Assembly (NCBI GenBank): GCA_947683425.1
Contig: CANTUQ010000119.1
Location: forward strand, 2,913,001 to 2,977,000
Length of the DNA stretch: 64,000 nucleotides
Direction: 5' to 3'
Source of the DNA: Excoecaria cochinchinensis
Taxonomy: Eukaryota; Streptophyta; Magnoliopsida; Malpighiales; Euphorbiaceae
Part shown: positions 23,811 to 36,222 of the stretch, in pieces
Position numbering within the stretch: position 1 is the stretch's first letter
Layout: each line of letters begins with the position of its first letter
Translations under genes and position numbers: made by a program
Notes under the pieces: generated by a model
Seen by the model: the letters and a program-made list of their open reading frames with translations, nothing else
What the model was told of the DNA's origin: nothing
The model's database searches: none

Positions 23811-25867
23811 TGTCACACCTCATTTTTCCCCTGGTAGTTTGAGCCATGTTTGTCTGTGTGTTTGTAAGTGTTCTGGCATGTGTAGTCCTAGTTTAGGTCT
23901 TATTGCATGAGTTGTGAGTTGTGGGTGTGAGTGGTTAAGTTCCATCAAATCACAAGAGGACAAGTGGTAAGGGTTAGAAAGGGGTATGCAAAGGCAAGGC
24001 AAGGGAAGGGAAAAGAAGGGTAGCATTTTTGTCCTAACTCTTCTGTTCTCTTTTCTTCGCCGCCACCTCCTTCATTTCTTCTTTCTTCTTGCTCCATCTT
24101 GTGATCTCTTCCTTTGCCCGAGCTTTTGGTGGAAATTGATCAGCTCAAGAGTTGTTTCGGTAAGGTCTATTGGGATTTCTCTTCTTCTTCTTCTTCTTTT
24201 CTCTTGGTCTTGTTGGATGTGTTCTTGTTTTAAGGTTTGCATTTGTGTGATTTTCTGGGTTTCCTGGTTTAGAAGAGCCTCCTCGTGATCCCGAAGGGAG
24301 AGAGAAGGCTAGCGGGAGTGGAGATCGCAACTAGAAGCCTAGGATTTTTGCAGGTTTGGGAATTTATGTGTTTCGGATACATTTCTCTTGGTCTCGTTTC
24401 TTTGGTTGAGTTTTTAGGAAATTGTTGTTAATAATGTTATGTGAGTAAATGCTATGAGTTTTGGTGGTCTAAAGTTGTGTTGTGACGCTTGATGCGATGA
24501 GAACGTTCACTCCAAGGTAAGTTGGTTTTGGTTGGATTTCTGGGTATGATTCTGAGTTTCAAAGTGTTCTACAGAATTTCTGCAGACTTGGAATGCAACT
24601 CTGTTATGAGTGTGCCGATCGGCATGAGCGTAATGGGGATTGGTGATTCTAGGTCCTGACCGAGCGCTCTGCTGCTGAACGGGAGATAAGCAGTTCTATC
24701 CGAGCTATTATCTGCCGATCAGTAGTAACACTAGCACTCCTTTGTGTGCCTGAATGACATCTAGGCATTTTCAAATGGAAGTCCCAAATGAGTAGCCGAT
24801 TGGGAGCACGAAAGAGAGTCGTGTATTTGTCTTCGCGCTTGGCCTTCTGGCCACTGTTGCGAATGCGACTCTTGTTGTGATCGCGACAGTGATCTTCAGT
24901 CTGCCTTGTCCTTCAAAAATGAATTTCCTATCCGTTCGGCATGAGTTGCTGCTACTACGTGAATGTAAGTCTGTTTTCATGTGTATGTTATAATGACGTC
25001 TCTTTGATAAAGTATGCTATGAGGTGGAACGCGAAATGATTTATGCATGACCTGCGAGAGTCAATCTAGTGGATAGTTAGGCATGCCTAATAGAGTTCCG
25101 AAGCTGCAACCCCTATGTGTTTCGGACCTTGATCAGATCCTCGTGATCCTCTATGCATTTGGATCCTGTTGAGATCCCTTATGCGAAAGCATTTTGAATG
25201 CGAAAAATAAGAAGTTGCTTTTTGAATCGTACCCACGGGTACCCCTATGCGTTCCCCTATGCGTTTACTCGTTATCCGCTAATATGAGTCAGCAGGTGTT
25301 GTGTTGTGTTTTGCTACGATCTATTATACTGATGTGAAATGTGAATTCCGATCGGATGTGATTAAGCGCCTATGTATCTGTGTGAACTTCTATGAACGAT
25401 GAGCTCAAGTTATGTTTTGGATATATATGTATATGCATATGTATATGTGTATGTATGAATATCAGCATTTGCCATATTGTATGTGTTATGCTTGACGACC
25501 GTTGTGAATGGCCATCCACTTTATTGTTTGTTTCCCCACTAAACGTTATCGCTTAGAACGGTGTTCTATCAGTGCAGGTGCGAAAGGTGATTAGCTGTTG
25601 GGATTCGCCGCCAGTCAAGCCAACGCAGAGAGTTTGATGTTTGGACTTAGCATTTTGTAATATTCTTTTGTTCAGCTTTCGCTTAATATTTTGAGAATAT
25701 GTAATTATTTTTGTATATCCGAACAGTTTGTAATGATATTACTATTATTATATTTATGAATGAATGATCGTTATGCTTTCAAGCTTTATTTTCGCTGTTT
25801 TTATGTATGTTATGTGTTGTCCGGGCGTGGCATTCCGATCGGGATGTTGCGTGGCTCTCCGGTCGGG
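23811..25867 (+). repeat. M 3' LTR, truncated at its right end
   Basis: Colinear with 17003-19064 and missing the last 33 bp. The TATA box is changed to GTATGCAAAG (23983-23992), and the CTT run is shorter. The palindrome GCCGATCGGC (around 24616) and TTAGGCATGCCTAA (25077-25090) are perfect here. The hairpin at 25540-25555 has one pair changed. Confidence 0.9.
25540..25555 (+). other. Conserved LTR hairpin, M 3' LTR
   Basis: TAAACGTTATCGCTTA; one stem pair changed relative to the 5' LTR copy. Confidence 0.6.
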
Positions 25868-27216
25868 ATACACATCCACTCAATTCATGTGATAACTAAA
25901 CAAACTATCAAGCATATGATTCATATATTCAATTATGCTATCACATATAACTTTACTGTGCATGGTCATGCATAATCCAATACAATAATACACACAAATG
26001 AGGACAAAAGGCTTATATTCACACTCTGAACAATGTCGCGCCCACGATAGAACCCAACACATGCAGTTGTCGCGCTCGCGGCCAATGTCGTACTCGCGAC
26101 AGAATGCCAAAGTGGCTTCTATCATGCTCACGATGGAGCTCGCGCTCGTGACAATACTCAGCAAAGCAAAACTTGCCAAAGGAGTATTCTGTCGTGCTCG
26201 CGATAGAACCGAGCTTTGTGTTCAAACTCTAAATTACACAACTCTCATGCACATACTTCATACCTATCATGCTATAATCACATGCATAACTTCCAAATCA
26301 TCCAAAATCATTCCATATACATTACAAATCCATAAAACTCATCTATAGACAAAATCAAATATCCAAACCAACCAAAATGACCTTCAAACAATAAAGTCAT
26401 AAACAAATACTTTACATGCACATTCTATAACAAACTCATAATTTTTATATAATCAACATGCAACTAATAACAAAAATTCAAGTAATAAAATCCCAAACTA
26501 TCAAGACATGCATTTAGTCAAAGATTAGCACATAATCCCTAACATGCATCTACTAACAAATAACATTAACTATCCCAAACCTCAAAAAGTGCAGCTTGAA
26601 CCACTCTCCTTCAAGAGCAAACCTTTTCCTTGCCTTTCTCTTTCCTCTTATCTAATGCTTCTTACACAAATCTAATAACACACACTTAATCCATATCCAA
26701 ACAACTCAACCAAAATAGAAATTGAGAAGAAGAGAGAGATCCTTTAACTAACTACCTATACATACCTTCTCAACTCTCTTACTAAACCTCTTCAAATCAA
26801 TCCAAAATAGCATAAGATCAACCAGAAAGAAGAATAAAAGCTAAAATGAAGAAGAAAGAAGAGAAGAGAAATCGAGAGAGAGAATGAGAGAAGTGAGAAA
26901 TTTTGTTGCATGTGGTAAATGGGACAGCTTTTCCCACTAAGTCCCTTTTTATTGCATGTGGCTGCCTAGGTGGCAAGCCCACAATAATCAACATGTCAAG
27001 CAATAAGCCACTTGTCCCACTCAAAGCTTATATCCCACTTAGTCCTCGGTAAATCTCCCTTTAGTCCCTCAAAATAATTCTTTCTTCTAATTGCTTTTAA
27101 TTCCTTTCAATTTCATCCTCTTTTACTCATAAACTTATATTTATCCAATTACTCTTGTATCCTTACAATGCAATTTATACTTCCAACTCTACTAGGGTGC
27201 ATTTTGGGCCATTACA
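25868..27216 (-). repeat. X LTR, U3 side
   Basis: Second piece of solo LTR X. Read on the minus strand: start TGTAATGGCCC (27216), a CAATAAAAAG TATA-like box near 26950, a GGTATGTAT donor-like site near 26763, a KGKEKVCS peptide frame ending at 26611 and worn CG dyads at 26034-26210. Confidence 0.85.
26611..26661 (-). other. KGKEKV peptide frame, X LTR
   Basis: Minus-strand EALDKRKEKGKEKVCS then TGA, no in-frame ATG. Position and core match the other LTR families. Confidence 0.35.
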
Positions 27217-29968
27217 ATATCTCCAAAGCATAAACACATGAAAAACATCATGTAGCTTAGCCAAAGCTAGAGGTAAGGGTAACCGATATGCCACTGTCCC
27301 AACTCTTTCTAACACTTCATAAGGTCCAATGAACCTCGGTCTCAGTTTTTCTTTCTTTCCAACTGAAGCACTTTCCTCCAAGAAGACACTTTCAGAAAGA
27401 CCTTGTCATCCACTTCAAACTCAATATCCTTTGTCTTCAAATCAGCATAGGACTCTTGTCTATCATTTTCAGCTTTTAACCGCTGCTGAATAGTCTTCGC
27501 TTTCTCTTTTTTATCTCTTACCAAATTAGAACCAATGATCTTATGCTCATTCAACTCTGTCCAACATACATGAGTTTGACATTTTCTACCATAAAAAACT
27601 TCATAAGGTGCCATGCCAATACTCAATTTGATAACTGTTATTATATGCAAACTCAATCAATGGAATGTACTTATCCCAACTCTTAGAAAAATCCAAAACA
27701 CAGGCTCGGAGTAGATATTTTAATACTTGAATTACCCTTTCTGACTATCCATCAGTCTGCGGATGAAAAGCTATGCTAAAATATAGTCTTGTACTAAGTG
27801 TAGATTGCAAACCTTTCCAGAACTTTGAAGTAAACCTCGAGTCTCGATCTAATACAATGGACAAAGGAATACCATGAAGTCGCACAATCTCATTCACATG
27901 CAATTCAGCCAACCGATCCATAGAGTAATCAAGTAGAATCGGTATAAAATAAGCCGACTTGGAAAACCTATCAACTATTATCCATACAAAATCATGCTGT
28001 CTTGACGTTGTGACAAAATCCATGGTAATGTTATCCCATTTCCACTGTGGAATCGGAATAGAATTCAACAAACCCGATGGAACTTGATGTTCTGCTTTCA
28101 CTTGCTGACAAGTCAAGCACTTAGAAACATATTCCACCACATCTCTCTTTATAGTAGACCACCAATAAAACTGTTTCAAATCCTGATACATCTTATTGCC
28201 ACATAGTAATGATAGTATTATGAGCCTCATACAAAAGCTTCTTTCTCAACTCTTTATCACTTGCTACACACAATCGATCTTGATAATACAGAACACCTTC
28301 TTTCTCCACTGAATAGTCAGTCTTGTCACCATTCCTGACTGACTGTAGAATCTATTGCAACTTAGGATCAGCTTTTTGCACATCCACTCTCTCACTTCTC
28401 AAACTCAGTCTTGCTCTTAACTGAGCCATTAAAGCTGCATCAGAAGCAAATCTCCATTTGACAAGTTGTAATGTCAAAGCTGAGACTGACTTTCTACTCA
28501 ATGCATCAGCCACTTCATTAGCTTTACCAGGATGGTAGTCCACAATATAGTCATGATCCTTGAACAGCTCAAGCCACCTTCTCTGTCTCAAATTCAACTC
28601 TTTTTGAGTTAGTAGATACTTGAGACTCTTATGATCAGTAAAAATCTTGCATCTTTCACCATACAAGTAATGGTGCCAAATCTTTAAAGAAAACACTACT
28701 GCAGCTAATTCCAAATCATGTGTTGGGTAATTCTGCTCATGCGGTTTCAACTATCTCGAAGCATAAGCTACCATTTTCCCATTTTGCATCAACACATATC
28801 CCAATTCAATTCTAGAAGCATCACTATACATAGCATACTCTTTGCCTGGAATTTGTTGAGTCAAAATCGGTGCTTCAACTAACATCCTTTTCAACTGTTC
28901 AAAACTAGCTTGACATTTATTTGACCACAAAACTTAACTCCCTTATGAAGCAACTTGGTAAGCGAAGAAGCTATAACTGAAAATCCTTTCACAATGCTGA
29001 TAATAACTCGCTAATCCCAAGAAACTCCTAATTTTGGGCAAAGTTCTAGGCGGTTTCCAGCTCACAACAGCTTTTATCTTAGTTGGGTCAAATTTAATAA
29101 CCTCAGAAGAGACAACATGACCCAGAAAAGACACCTCTTTAAGCCAGAACTCACACTTACTGAGCTTAGCATACAGCTGATGTTCCCTCAAAGTCTGAAG
29201 CACAATTCTCAAATGTTGCTCATGTTCTTTCTCATTCTTCAAATACAGCAATATATCATCAATAAATATCACAACAAATTGATCCAAATATGGCTTGAAC
29301 ACCCTATTCATCAAATCCATGAATGCTGCAGGCATATTGGTCAACCCGAATGGCATTACTAAAAATTCGTAATGTCCATATCGAATCCTGAAAGCTGTCT
29401 TTGGTATTTCCTCCTTCTTAACTTATAACTAATAGTACCCTGATCTCAGATTGATCTTTAAGAATACACTAGCTCCCTTCAGCTGGTTGAACAAATCCTC
29501 AATCCTCGGCAAAGAATATCTATTCTTCACTGTCACCTTGTTAAGCTGTCTGTAATCAATACACATTCTCATTGTACTATCTTTTTTCTTAACAAACAGC
29601 ACTGGAGCTTCCCAAGGGGATACACTTGGTCGCATAAAACCCTTATCTAACAACTCTTGCAACTGAGTCTTTAATTATTTTAACTTAGTAGGAGTTATAC
29701 GATAACGTGTCTTAGAGACAGGTGCAGTACCTGGCACAATCTCAATTGGCAGCTCCACTTATCTTACAAGTCGTATACCAGTTAATTGTTTTGGAAACAC
29801 ATCAGGAAATTTCTTCACAATAGGTATATCCTGTATTCTAACTTGTTCTCTCTTTGAATCTAACACAAGAGCTAAAAAGGCTTCACATCCTTTTCTCAAA
29901 CACCAATATGCTTGCATAGCAAAAATTACATCTACTAATGGATTAGAATACACACCCCTCATAATCAA
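27217..29968 (-). pseudogene. pol: R1 pol (RT, RNase H, integrase), broken
   Basis: Read from right to left. RT start with GFMRPSVSPWEAPVLFVKKK and IDYRQLNKVTVKN (29429-29662). RT core with MPFGLTNMPAAFMDLMNR and FIDDILLY (28943-29356). RNase H with NYPTHDLELAAVVF, FTDHKSLKYLL and ADALSRKS (28352-28750). Integrase zinc finger KCLTCQQVKAEHQ and catalytic core with FHPQTDG (27745-28230), then the GPY/F module RPRFIGPYEVLERVG (27217-27381). Each block is in a different frame or separated by stops, for example TAA near 28750 and 29428. Solo LTR X cuts the gene at 27217; its end is at 15682-15939. Confidence 0.9.
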
Positions 29969-30465
29969 CTTAGACTGTTCTTAACTTCTGAGCACAACTT
30001 TTTTCTTTCTACAGTTAACAATAGCTTGGTGCCTACTTAACCAATCCATGCCCAAAATCAAATCAAACTTATCAAAAGGCAGTTCTATTAAATCTCTAGG
30101 AAACACTTGACCTTGCATCACTAAAGGGCAACCTCTATACACCTCATTCACATTAACACTATTCCCCAATGGCCTAGTCACACATATATCATAATCGAAA
30201 TGATCAACAGAGGACATCTTATCACATAAATTCTTATAACATACATATGAATGCATATATCTAGGGTCAATCAATGCAAACATTTCTATATCAAAGAGTA
30301 GAAATGTACTAGCTATAACCTCTAGTGCATCCTGTTCTTCATGAGCTTTCATAGCATAAGCCTGTGCTGGTGCTGTTGGAGGTTGATCAACTGATTCTGA
30401 CACTGCACCACCTTTAGACTGGCTACCTCTACCACGTCCTCTACCTCTTTCACGATTAGCTGGAG
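29969..30465 (-). pseudogene. pro: R1 gag end and protease, broken
   Basis: Minus-strand frame with YAMKAHEEQDALEVIA, then protease FALIDPRYMHSYVC. In relatives this site is DPGSTHS, so the Gly after Asp-Pro is replaced by Arg, which should inactivate it. Later LILGMDWLSRHQAIVNC matches the family. The gene is interrupted by T1 at 30466; 30461-30465 (TGGAG) is the T1 target duplication. Gag continues at 57932. Confidence 0.87.
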
Positions 30466-32520
30466 TGTAAGCACAGTGTCCCGGAGCGGTCCGGATCAGA
30501 GGTTACCCTATGATGAAATCAGTATCCGAGCCTATACAAATGGTTTGGATTTGGGGGTTTTAGTCCCGCGTTCCACGAGAAGTGAGTCTTTTTACCTTTC
30601 GTAGGCAGAGGGGGAGAAAACAGGGGATTTTCGAGTCAAAAGGCTTTTCTTCCTCCACAGATGGCCAGCCCGTCTGTGAAGTCAGCCCGTCGCTTAGGGT
30701 CACTGACGGCTTGTGGTATTTTTCGACGCCCGTCGGAAAATCACCGCCCCTGTCAGAACGCCGCCTGGTTTCCCGGAGAACGGAACCTTTCCGACGCCCA
30801 TCGGTGGATGTGGCAGGGCCGTCGGACGAATCCTTGTGTCAGAAGGATTCTTCCGACGCCCGCCTCCATACACCGACGCCCGTCGATCGTGTCTGGCTTA
30901 TAAAAGCTCCAGATTTTTACTAGAAAAGGGTTCCAAAATTTTTGAAGAGGGGAAACTCTGGCCAAATTTAAGCATATTTTCTCTCTCTTCCAGCAAACAC
31001 ATTTCATAAAGAAATCTCTTTCAAAAAGGATCAAATCAATCAAAAGGAACTAAAAACTAATTAGTTTTCTTTAGATTTTGATTCTAAAGACAATCTTTTG
31101 AGGGGTTGAGGAGGAAATAGTTCATTTTCCTTTCTTTGATCCTTCATCTTGCTTTTCGTGGAACACGCGGAGCTCTAATCAACACAAGATCTCACCCAAA
31201 GCGATTATCTGAGGGTAAATATTCCGGATTCCTTCTTCATATCATTTCATATTTATTCCTTATTTTGTGGATTTTTTTCAATCTTTGTCATTATTCTCCT
31301 TTATTTTGACTCTCTTTATCTCATTTTGTGATAAAACTTCTTTTTTGGCTTTGAAAAGAGTTTTCTTTCTTCTGTTTTTTTGGAGACAGTGGTGACCGAC
31401 GGGTCATCTCCATCACCGACGCCCGTCGGTCACCCCACCTACAGACGCCCCTCCTTGAGTGACAGACGGACATGTCGGTTATCTCGACTGACGCCCGTCG
31501 GTCACCTAAAAAAGGCCGTCGGTGGGTTCTGTCTCTCCCCTTTTAAATCATTTTCCATCCTTTTCAAGTCCTTTTGACTTCCTATATATTAATTTCATGT
31601 ATATTAATATCTTTTAACTTTTTATGAGTGTATATTGATTCTCTTGGACTATCCTGAGCTTGAGCGGCTATCTACCATATTCGGAGGATTTCGTCCGGTT
31701 TAGTTTCCTAACCTTCTCAATTATTTCCTTTATTTATTATTCATTGGTTATTTTATGTATATGGATATACTCTTTTCATATCTCGTTAATGTATAAAAAT
31801 GACTAAATGTTTTATATTCAATAAAATGAGGTTTACATAAATGCAAGGGTCCAACGCCCTATTTTTATCAAATAAAAATCACCACAAATAAAATCAAAAC
31901 ATCCACTTTTGATAATGATGCATGCGAGGACCAAAGTCCTCAAATAAGCAATGCCCCGATTCGTGTATGTATCGCACATTTATAAAGGGAGTTGTATTCC
32001 GCTCCTTGTATTATTGTAATTTACAGCCTTCTGATATTTACTTGCTCATTTACAGCTTTCCAAATGTGAATAAATGTGCCTTTAATCAATTGCATCATGT
32101 AGAGAGAGAGCGATTCAATGATATTAAAATTTGATCATAAAATAATCGAGGTAGAAATAGATGAGAAATCCCGGACCCAGCTCTGGTCTTTGGGCTCAAA
32201 GAGGCTAGAGGTTCACCCTCCAAGACACCTTTTTGTGCCACGAGACTTTAGCGCTAATCCTAGTCTCCTTAGGGCGAGAGGTTTACCTTCAAAGACCCCT
32301 CTGGCTGGCCCAAAATAGATACTAAGCGAAGTCTTAGGCTCTTCGAGGCGAGAGTAACTTTCCCAATGTTCTATTGGGTGGCGACTCCATGAAACCTCCT
32401 TGTTGCCCAACATAGACGCACTTGCAATTTATTGCAAGCTGTCAACGGACCCACAAATGCCCCGATCGCCCTCGAGCGGGCGGTCCCTTGGGCGGCCGCA
32501 GGGATCCGGCGCGCGTCACA
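30466..32520 (+). repeat. T1 5' LTR
   Basis: It starts TGTAAGCAC and ends GCGTCACA. TATA box CTTATAAAAG at 30897-30906, directly downstream of GACG/CGTC dyads (30661-30890). A second dyad block lies at 31390-31525, with ACCGACG-CC-CGTCGGT at 31415-31430. The 3' LTR has a 72-bp tandem duplication in that block and lacks about 28 bp near 31110. Open frames here are by-products of GC-rich dyads. Confidence 0.92.
30897..30906 (+). promoter_or_regulatory. T1 LTR TATA box
   Basis: CTTATAAAAG, conserved in the 3' LTR (56268-56277) and as CTATAAAAGC in T2 (62371-62380). Confidence 0.8.
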
Positions 32521-32521
32521 G

Positions 32522-32540
32522 TGGCGACTCCACTGGGGAC
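32522..32540 (+). promoter_or_regulatory. T1 primer binding site
   Basis: TGGCGACTCCACTGGGGAC, one base after the LTR. Its complement fits the 3' end of a plant tRNA-Arg whose acceptor stem begins GACTCCA; Tat elements such as Ogre are known to use tRNA-Arg. The match was made from memory of the tRNA. Confidence 0.8.
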
Positions 32541-33396
32541 GTTTATGGTTCGAGATTTTAATTTGAAAATACCTCGCTTGACATTTATGATTAAAATTTA
32601 ATTCATAAATTCGTTTTCCCTCAAAATTGCATTTGCATATCATTAGAGCCTTAGAATACGCTAGTTTGGTCCCTCTTTTAGCCCCGGTGTGTTCCTGAAG
32701 CACGACCTCATTTTCACTTAATTTGGGGAAGTGTTAAGGATAATCACCAGCCCAAGCCATGTACCTCAATGGTATATCAAAATGATGACCCGATCGGTCG
32801 CTATGCTCGTGGTGAGCTAGACCTGTCGGCAGGGATCATGCTTGGGTAGCCTTAAAGAAACATCTCCCTTGTCCAAAGCTCATGTAATGGCCGTAGTTAC
32901 TTTCCACAGGTGAAATGAACCCTAATTCCATGCTTGCTGTATGGATCCTCATGTATTGGGTGAGTCCAGATGTCTCGCTTGGTAACCTAGCCAAAGGCTA
33001 TCATGCCCCGGTAGGGCCATGTCGAAATTTATGGAACGTCCAAATACATGACGATCATTATCCATTCGCTTGTACATTAGCATAGGAGTGTCATGCTGCC
33101 GATTTTTCGCCGCACACCATGCGTGTCCATCGGGTCCCACGTTGACCCCTGGGCTAATCCCACCTAGGAAAGAGACTGCATGACCACGTGTGTGGGAGAA
33201 ATAAGGGTGGAAGGACCCACTTGCTTGATTGTGCTTTGTGAATGTCGCATATCACGACCATGCATTACACCTGCATTTCATGCATCATGTCTAACGTCTT
33301 ACCCCTGCAGCCATCGTAGATTTGCCCAGGTGGACTAGATCACCAACCGGATGACTGATCCGAGTTCCTGCTTTTGAGCTGTCAGATAGAGAGGGC
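32541..33396 (+). other. T1 untranslated leader
   Basis: About 0.85 kb between primer site and gag with no long frame. A pyrimidine-rich acceptor-like CTTACCCCTGCAG ends at 33310, so a leader intron is possible. Packaging signals would be expected here; none can be recognised. Confidence 0.6.
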
Positions 33397-36222
33397 TTGC
33401 TAGAAATTTTACCAGGAATCAGCAGTACTGTATCTCAGATGGCAAACTCGCCTAGAGGGGATGACGCCACCAGGGCCATGATCGCTGAAGAAGTGGGCCG
33501 GCGATTTGAGGAATTCGAGGGCAGAATGATGAATATGTTGGCCGCCCTGGCACAGCAGAACGCTCCACAGAACCCGGCTCCACAGAATCCTCCTCCTCCT
33601 ATGAGACAGAATGAGCCAGAGGAAGAAAGGGTTGAAAGACGAGAAGAGCCTGTGAGGCCGCCGCCAGTAGAGTTAAGGTCAGTAGCCTCGGGAGAGCAGA
33701 GAAGAAGGCCTGTGCTGAGAATTGATGATGATAGAGATATCGAAGATGATAGGTTGAGCCTGGCATCTGAGAGGGGGAAGGCACCTCAGACGGATGACTT
33801 CATTTTAAAGAAGATGGAAGAGAGGTTCGAGGCTATGGCCCGTATGTTGAGCAGGGGTCAAGGGATGAACCCAGAGGATAAGGAATTAGAGGGAGAGGAC
33901 CCGATCCCTTACAACTTTAAGATGCCAGACGTGCCGAAATATGATGGTACTTCTGACCCAACCGCTCATGTGAAACAATATTCTCTGGTCATGAAAGGGA
34001 CCACGTTGTCTAAGAAACAGAAAGTAAAATACTTTTGCCCGAGTCTGACCGCCCATGCGATCGACTGGTATCATGGTCTCGACCGTCGCACTAAAGAAGA
34101 TTGGGATCTGCTCACTGAGGAGTTTTTGAGGCAGTATGACTGTAACACCAGAATGGAGGTGACCCTAAAAGATCTTGAACTGCTCCAGCAGAAGGCCGGA
34201 GAATCCTTCCATGATTATCTCACCCGATGGCGGAACCGAGTAATGGAGATGCGAAGAAAGCCGGACACCTAAGACCAGATTCGTTTATTTATAAAAAACG
34301 CAAGCCCGTACTTGAATGATGGGTTGAAGATGAAGGGGTTGAAGGACTGGGAGTCTCTCAAGGATATAGCCATCGAGGCAGAGGGAGAGTTATTGGCTAG
34401 GAAAGCTAATAATGATAATTTTGCCAAAAGGGCTAACCCCGGTCAAGGAACCAGTAGGCCGGTGGGTCCCAGTAGTAGCACCAGAAGAACAGGTGAGGTG
34501 TCTGCTACTGAGGTAACCACCCAGAGGAAGTTTTCGAACTTGGGGAGACCATTATCTTGGGTCTTGAGAAGGTTAATGAAGGAAGGGAAATTGCAGCCCT
34601 TAGCTCCTAGACCTGCTTTGACGCAGGGGAAGCCTGGGCATAAAGATAATGAATTTTGTGCGTTCCACCAGCACTCAGGCCATATCACAGATAAATGCAA
34701 AGCCCTGCGGCACTCTATCCAAGACTTGATTGATAGCAAGCAAATTTCTGACCCTGAGAAGAGGGAAGCTGAGAAGAAGCCCGGTTATAATACCGTACCA
34801 CCACCCGTGTTTATGATCGGATCTAGCTTGCCAGAGTGGTACGTGCTACAAGATCTATATGGGGGCGAGAATTTTGCTGCTGTTTGTTCCGAAGATAGAG
34901 AGGAGAGGGCAGTCGTGGCAACCCTTGATTGCTGGTCTAGCAGTGAGAGCGGCGGAGAAGCCGAGGAAGAGGGAGAGATGAACCTTGACTTGTGGGGGTC
35001 TGATGAAGACAAAGAAGAGATAGGGGCTATAACGAGAAGTGGAAGAGTGGTCCCCGAGATTACAAGGCTACCTGAGCCAGCGCAGACGCCAGCAGTGAAA
35101 GAGCCAGAGGAGAATCAGATTGTGAAGCAATTGAAGAAGACTGCGGCTCAAATATCCATCTGGGATCTTTTGAGACAGTCCCCCTCTCATAGGCAGAAGG
35201 TAGTAGAGGCTTTGGTTGAGGCCACGGTCGCCACCACGATTTCCCCATCAGAGCTTTTGGGCATAGTTAAGGGAGGATCCGAGGAGAGATTGGTCTTTTC
35301 TGATGCCGACCTACCGGTCGAAGGCCGCAATCATAACCGACCCGTGTACATCAAAGCGCAGATTAACGACAAGCACACTGCTTGCGTTATGGTAGACGAT
35401 GGGTCTTCTATCAATGTGTGCCCCCTGATAGCTCTGCAGGCTTTTGATTTAAACGAGGATATGCTCAGTGGATCAGATCTGACTATCACAACTTATGATA
35501 ATTCGAGGAGGCAAGCCTTGGGAACCTTTAAGACCTTGGTCAAGATAGGACCCATTGAAGTGGAGGTGGAATTTGTAGTGCTGTCCATCCCTGCTAACTT
35601 CTCAGCTCTGCTTGGGAGACCCTGGTTTCACAAATTAGGAGGAGTGCCATCCACACTGCATCAAATGATAAAGTTCCCACATGAAGGGGAGGTGGTGACT
35701 ATCAAGGGAGCCAGGGAAAACCAAGTCTCAGCGCTTGAAATAGCTAATCAGCCATTTAGTGGCTTCCACGTGTCCATGATAAGAGAAGAGCACGGATCAG
35801 TGGATAACCCGGCTGTGGTTAATATGTTGAAGAAGATGCATTATCTCCCTGGGGCTGGTTTGGGCAGAAACTCTCAAGGATTGCAAACCGCGATCACCAC
35901 TCGAGGTCAGAAGAACCGGAAAGGTCTGGGGTACAGAGGCGGCTTCGGCAAGAAGAAGGCGGCGGATAAGATCCCTCACATTTCAGAAAGCTTCATACCA
36001 GCATCCTCAGTTTGTGCTTATACTGGCGAAGACGAGCCGCAATGGGTGAAGGGGAGGATTGTCCCTGGGTTCGAGATCTTTAATGATGTATTTGACTGGC
36101 GTGTCGGGTTTATCAAGACTGCTGAGGACTTCTGGGATGAGGAGGTCATGACTCAGGGTATCACTTGGGATAGATGCGAGCCAGAAGAGGTCGTTACCGA
36201 GAAAATGATAGCTGCAGGCTGA
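33397..36222 (+). pseudogene. gag-pro: T1 gag-protease with G-patch, one internal stop
   Basis: An ATG at 33397 (or 33439, MANSPRGDD) opens gag. It has a charged proline-rich N-terminal stretch, then a capsid domain (VPKYDGTSDPTAHVKQY, TAHAIDWYHGL, LEEFLRQYD-like). A TAA at 34270-34272 breaks an otherwise open frame. After it come a zinc-knuckle-like CAFHQHSGHITDKC (about 34657-34698) and an acidic linker. Protease has MVDDGSSINVC near 35390 and LLGRPWFH near 35610. A G-patch (about 35817-35960) follows, with MLKKMHYLPGAGLGRNSQG and RKGLGYRGG; it may help the protease bind RNA, as proposed for other retroelements. The frame ends at TGA 36220, overlapping the pol frame by 49 nt in the -1 register. 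Confidence 0.88.

Larger units (their letters stand above)
17003..25867 (+). mobile_element. Element M: full-length but inactivated chromovirus
   Basis: 5' LTR 17003-19097, primer site 19103-19114, gag-pol 19207 to about 23800, polypurine tract 23799-23810, 3' LTR 23811-25867. It sits inside solo LTR X. The 3' LTR lacks the last 33 bp seen in the 5' LTR, so the right end is truncated; flanking ACACG (16998-17002) and ACACA (25870-25874) may be a worn target duplication. Gag-pol is full of stops and frameshifts. Confidence 0.9.
15940..27216 (-). mobile_element. Solo LTR X (minus strand), interrupted by M
   Basis: Two pieces, 15940-17002 and 25868-27216, together about 2.4 kb, form one chromovirus-type LTR in minus orientation (TG...CA ends) with no internal region. 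ATATC on both sides (15935-15939, 27217-27221) is a perfect target duplication in the R1 pol gene. A solo LTR normally arises by recombination between the two LTRs of one element. Confidence 0.88.

Noticed and set aside
30582..31043. Several overlapping open frames on both strands in the T1 LTR (and the copies at 56047-56422)
   Set aside because: They lie in LTR sequence rich in GACG/CGTC dyads, are not kept in T2, and overlap a TATA box and dyads.
32522..32540. A tRNA gene at the T1 primer site
   Set aside because: Only the 3'-end complement is present; no cloverleaf follows. The same holds for the TGGTATCAGAGC sites.
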